64,000 nucleotides of DNA from Cucumis sativus (lineage: Eukaryota > Streptophyta > Magnoliopsida > Cucurbitales > Cucurbitaceae). Where the stretch lies: NCBI RefSeq assembly GCF_000004075.3, contig NC_026659.2, positions 23,206,272 through 23,270,271 of the forward strand, given 5' to 3'. The notes beneath the pieces are model-generated. The model had not been told where the DNA came from and searched no databases. It saw only the letters and a program-made list of their open reading frames with translations. Numbering within the stretch: the stretch's first letter is position 1; every line of letters starts with the position of its first letter. Below are positions 60,101 through 64,000 of this stretch, piece by piece. A program made the position numbers and the translations under genes.

Positions 60101-62005
60101 CTTATCTCTACTTAGAATGATTTGTTGCTCAATGAAACAAGGGATATCACACATTTATATTATCATGTCTATAAAAATTATTCTCCCGATGAAGATGAAG
60201 TTAATTAGGGTAATAAATATTTTTAAATTAAATATTGAATGGTCAGACAAATGAGGAGGAAGAGTTAAAATTCTTATAACTAAAAGAGGCAAGTGCTTTT
60301 ATATATACCGTAGATTATTCATATTTTACGGTAAGAATTATTAATTCAAATAGAGTTTTTGTATTCAAATTTGTCAGAGGTATATGTAATTAACACCAAC
60401 CATCCCTATTTCATTTTTGTGGTATGTAAAAGACGTCTAAAGATAAACATATATATAATTGAATTGAAACATAGCAAATTTCATTTAAGTAAATTAAATT
60501 TGTAGCTAAACTTTCAAATCTGGTTGAAACTACAAATTTAACCTAGATGAAAGTTAAATTTGTAGTTTCTTTCATTGTATTTAATTTGGATCAAACCACA
60601 CAATTATATTCAATTTAGTTAAATTTGATAAATTGTTAAATTTTTATGTTTACTTTGATTTTATTTTATATTTTAGATAATTACTAAATTACAAGTCTAT
60701 AAATAACAACATTTCCACAAAATCTGATATGCTAAGGTAATTCTCTGTAGCATCAAGCATGTCTCAACTATCTCCAGAATATTTTGAGGTTCTTAGTTAT
60801 TTCAATTCATAACATTTCACGAAACCAATATTCTACACAAAATTTCACCAATTTTATATAACAGAATATTATTATTTATTATCTAACATAATAGAAAATT
60901 ATGGAATTAGACATTCTATAAAGAAAAAGAAGTAAGTTTGAATGTATTTAAAGAATGAACCAATACATACCACCTAAATTCTTCCATTATTTTATTAAAG
61001 TAAAACAGTGGTCTCAAAATAAGTTAATATATCATCATTAACCATATGTCAAAATTTGAATATACATAAATGCACAAAATAACACCATAATAGATGAATA
61101 AAAATAAGAAATAAATTTTACAAACAAATTCAATTATGTCTTGGAGTTTTAAAAATATATACATTTATATCTTGGGAATTCAAACTTATATGAAACTAAT
61201 AAAACGTACCCCATGCGACTATTTTGTATGGTTCTGATTCAATTGACTTTCCTCTCTTTTCACAAAATACCTTATTCAAATTTTTATGAATCATTACTCA
61301 AATAATTTTTTTAATTATTTTATCAATTAATTTAAAAACACAGTATTCAATTAATTTTGTTTAACCTAAATAAATCAATCATAATTTATTATCATAAGTG
61401 GTAACTACAATCATATTTTATGATATTTATATTATATATTAGAAAACCCATTATAAACAATGCTTTAAATAGTTTTCCGAATTTCCCAACAACCATATTT
61501 GATTTAAAGCTTTTTTCAAGGTTACTTTCCAATTTTTCTCAATTTTGTAGAAATTAAACTTTTAATTCAAAATATATTAATTTGAAAAACCACTATATAT
61601 ATTATGTCCAATATAATGTAATTTAATTGGAAGGAAAGTTGAGTTGATTAATTATAATAATTTCCATCAATTTACATCTGTCTGGTATGGTATTAAATTT
61701 GGAGGATGCATTTTTTTCTTGTTTTCTTGAAATAAGAAATTGCCAATTAATTAATAATTATGAAATGAAAACCAAAATAGGGAACGTAAACAGAGATGAT
61801 GATAAGTCTTACCTTCCAAACAAGACCATTAATTGTATTTTTTTTTTTTTCAAAAGCATTTTCTACTCAATTTTGCTTTGAATTAGAAATAAAAATTAAA
61901 TTACAAACAAATAATTCCTAATTAGACGATAAACAAGAAACAGTAAAATGTTAGCAAAATAGCTAATTACTCATAAAATCATCAATTACTATTAATTGAA
62001 TATAA
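57167..62005. other. Intergenic AT-rich DNA
   Basis: Contains the SET-gene 5' flank (no clear TATA box in 57167-57300), a 63-bp tandem duplication at 59342-59463, and next to 62005 the 3' flank of the calmodulin-like gene. No gene recognised in nearly 5 kb. Confidence 0.55.
59342..59463 (+). repeat. Tandem duplication, 63-bp period, two copies
   Basis: The unit AATAGATTTAAGTAATATAT...GGATAATTGAG occurs twice in a row. The copies are identical except for the length of an A run at the junction, so the duplication is recent. Confidence 0.9.
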
Positions 62006-62554
62006 TTAGCCATTAAACCCTTGCGATCGAGAACCGCTCATCATCATCACTTTAAATTCATCGAAACTAATCATACCATCGCCGTTTTTATCAACGCCAG
62101 TAATCATCTTCCGGCAATCCGCCAAGGAGCAATCATCTCCCAAGCTTTTCAAAACCTCGTGCAATTCCTCGGCAGTGATGGATCCGTTTCCGTCAATATC
62201 GTAAACAGAGAAGGCGTCCTTCAGATTCTCAAGCACCTCATCGGAATCAACGCCCTTAGTGTTGAGTTCGATGAACTCATCAAGATCAATGTAGCCATCG
62301 CCGTCGGCATCGACCTCCTTAATCATGTTCTGAAGCTCTTCCTCGGTGGCGGGCTGACCTAGGCTACCCATAATAGATCCGAGCTCAGAGGAACAGATCT
62401 TACCGTCGCCATTGACATCGAATTTGTTGAAAACTTGCTCGAGTTCAGCGATTTGGGTACGGGATCCGAGAATGGGAAGGGTGGTAGATCCAAGGGGAGA
62501 ATCGGTGGAGGAATGGGATTTCTTCTTACGGGAGAAGAGAGATTTGAAACCCAT
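62006..62554 (-). CDS. Calmodulin-like protein with four EF-hands
   Basis: Single-exon frame of 182 residues, as usual for plant CML genes. Four canonical EF-hand loops lie at 46-57 (DVNGDGKICSSE), 82-93 (DADGDGYIDLDE), 119-130 (DIDGNGSITAEE) and 155-166 (DKNGDGMISFDE); each has acidic residues at loop positions 1 and 3, Gly at 6 and Glu at 12, so all four should bind calcium. A 35-residue N-terminal extension begins MGFKSLFSRKKKSHSS, with Gly at position 2, Ser at 5 and a basic cluster. That could allow N-myristoylation plus electrostatic membrane binding, though Ser is not at the preferred position 6. Family members act as calcium sensors. The start is the first ATG and its leader is open. 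Confidence 0.93.
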   Translation of the reverse strand: MGFKSLFSRKKKSHSSTDSPLGSTTLPILGSRTQIAELEQVFNKFDVNGDGKICSSELGSIMGSLGQPATEEELQNMIKEVDADGDGYIDLDEFIELNTKGVDSDEVLENLKDAFSVYDIDGNGSITAEELHEVLKSLGDDCSLADCRKMITGVDKNGDGMISFDEFKVMMMSGSRSQGFNG

Positions 62555-62644
62555 AATGAGGAGAGAATGAATGAATGAATGAATAAATATGGAAAAAGAA
62601 GGGGGGAAATTGATGGATTAGAGACAAGAAATGGGGGAGGAATT

Positions 62645-62658
62645 AGAGATATATAAGG
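62645..62658 (-). promoter_or_regulatory. TATA box of the calmodulin-like gene
   Basis: On the minus strand CCTTATATATCTCT lies about 95 bp upstream of the ATG, giving a leader of around 60-70 nt. Confidence 0.55.
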
Positions 62659-63542
62659 AGGGGGATTTGGGGGATTTGGAAGAAACAGAATGGGAGAATG
62701 AATTGGAGATTGTAACAGATTGAAATTCCATGGAATTTGATTTTTCTATTTGTTTTGATTTTCCAAATTTAGAGAGATGAAGCAGATTAGGAGATTTTTG
62801 GGGTGTTAAAATGGAGATGGAGCAACAGCACATGAAAGTTTTAATGTAAAGTCATGCAAAGCATGTTAGTCAATAATAATAATAATAATGGAACCCAAAC
62901 CATTTTTAAATAAATTACCAATTATAATTATAATAATAATAATATAACGTCTATTTAAATTTAATTATTCCTTTTTTCTTTTTTAAAAAATACAGTTTAT
63001 GTAAAGGAGGATTCCAAATATCTTAACTTCCCTGCATGTTGAAATAAATAAAGTAAATAAAATTCTTATTTAAGATTCTGCTTTTAAGTCTTCACAATCT
63101 TCTAATACTCTTTAATCATAATATAAACTATAAAAAAAATAAAACATTTATCACTCATAAAAATGTTGTTATATTTTATAAATATTTTTATCAACAAATT
63201 TTGTAAAGCACTTCTTGGATAAAAGATTTCATGGTTTTCTCTCAAGTATAAAACCCTGCTTATGTACTGTGTTAGTAAATTTGTAATTGGATAAAGTTTT
63301 AAGTTGTCAAAATTTACACTAGTTTGCTTATGTTTATTGTTTATAAGTTGTACTATTTTATTAAATATTTTTAAAAGTTTTAACATTTAAAATAAGTTTC
63401 AATTAATTAGGCCAGAGACATTTAATTTATAAACATTAACCATGATGCACGCTTAAAAATACAAATATCAATCATCGTTTAGAGACGACAATTATTTCAT
63501 ATATGTAGCTATATATCTAATATTAATTATATATCCAAAAAA
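62659..63542. other. Upstream region of the calmodulin-like gene
   Basis: AT-rich, with an (AAT)n run at 62871-62890 and another near 62925-62943. No gene seen. Confidence 0.5.
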
Positions 63543-63666
63543 TGTTGGAAAGTCTCATATTGAAAAAATCAACGAGACTCACACTCCATATAGTATAGAT
63601 ATAGATGGGCTATTCATTTAATAGCCAATTGATTTTGAGATGGAAATCATGCTATCAAATTTAACA
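63543..63666 (+). mobile_element. LTR-like fragment or solo LTR
   Basis: Begins TGTTGGAAAGTCTCATATTG and continues with GAGACTCACACTCC, ATAGATATAGATGGGC, TAGCCAATTG and TTTTGAGATGGAA, a series I recognise from the start of a common plant LTR type whose LTR is followed by TGGTATCAGAGC. The primer-binding site is absent here. The right boundary (TTTAACA) and target duplication are uncertain. A second TGTTGGAAAGTGTTTTGG occurs at 63933. Confidence 0.45.
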
Positions 63667-64000
63667 CAAAAATAATGCTAGCAACTAGAATTGGGTTATG
63701 TTCATTAATACATTTACTTTATATTCGTTTTTTTCTTAAAAGAGAATAAAAAAAGAGAGAAAATATATGGCATTAATAGATTCATGAACCATGAACCAAC
63801 AAATAAAAAAAAAAGGAAAACATCCGATGGAAAATGTGTTAAGAAAAGCATTAGCTAAATATATGATTAATGAAGGGAGGTCGATTGAAATTATTGATTG
63901 ATAGTACTTCTCGACAAATTTGGTACCCTATGTTGGAAAGTGTTTTGGCTTATGCAAACTTTTTTTCCTTTTTTTACTCTATTTTAACAAACAAAATTAC
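63667..64000. other. AT-rich window end
   Basis: No feature supported apart from the TGTTGGAAAGTG motif at 63933, which echoes the start of the LTR-like fragment. Confidence 0.5.

Noticed and set aside
62021-62362. 113-codon plus-strand frame over the calmodulin-like gene
   Set aside because: Antisense shadow of the EF-hand gene; no motif of its own.
1-64000. CRISPR array, operon, phage or bacterial defence system
   Set aside because: The window is plant nuclear DNA: intron-bearing genes, a pol III tRNA gene and plant transposons, with no prokaryotic gene organisation.

Overview
The window looks like nuclear DNA from a flowering plant (a eudicot). It is AT-rich, its genes are split by many GT-AG introns, and transposon remnants lie between and inside them. 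The gene families (Ubc13-partner UEV1, organelle zinc-finger OZ/VAR3-like, Nudix NUDT12/13-like, Rubisco-methyltransferase-type SET protein, calmodulin-like protein) are all plant types. A cucurbit (Cucumis-like) source is my guess from the general character of the repeats; I could not test it. Splice structures below were built by hand from conserved protein sequence, reading frame and splice-site consensus.

Layout. 1-11.9 kb: intergenic, with one tRNA-Lys(UUU) gene at 2477-2548, a Mutator-like element candidate (3381-5605) and a Harbinger-like element flanked by TAA (9082-10543). 11.9-18.2 kb (minus): five-exon UEV1 gene with a C-terminal CaaX box; its introns hold a solo LTR and a complete miniature LTR retroelement of 270 bp. 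19.8-22.4 kb (minus): six-exon gene for a protein with three RanBP2 zinc fingers. 26.4-27.4 kb (minus): five-exon Nudix hydrolase gene. 28-40 kb: gene-poor, with a hAT-type element at 30.6 kb. 40.8-43.2 kb: broken 3' end of a CACTA transposon with a decayed Ulp1-like (C48) protease gene and its 3' terminus. 45-48.7 kb: second hAT-like element, a foldback candidate and a LINE remnant. 49.55-49.78 kb (plus): small single-exon gene of 75 codons. 53.4-57.2 kb (minus): five-exon SET-domain gene with a second miniature LTR element in intron 4. 62.0-62.55 kb (minus): single-exon four-EF-hand calmodulin-like gene. 63.5 kb: LTR-like fragment.

The genes are ordinary single plant genes without operon logic; no shared pathway is evident. 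The most interesting material is the transposon content of the introns: two members of one 270-bp LTR family (71-bp LTRs, tRNA-Met primer site, polypurine tract) sit in introns of two different genes, and a solo LTR lies 38 bp from a UEV1 splice acceptor and carries a candidate branch point. UEV1 intron 4 also offers a built-in switch between a CaaX tail and a tail without it.
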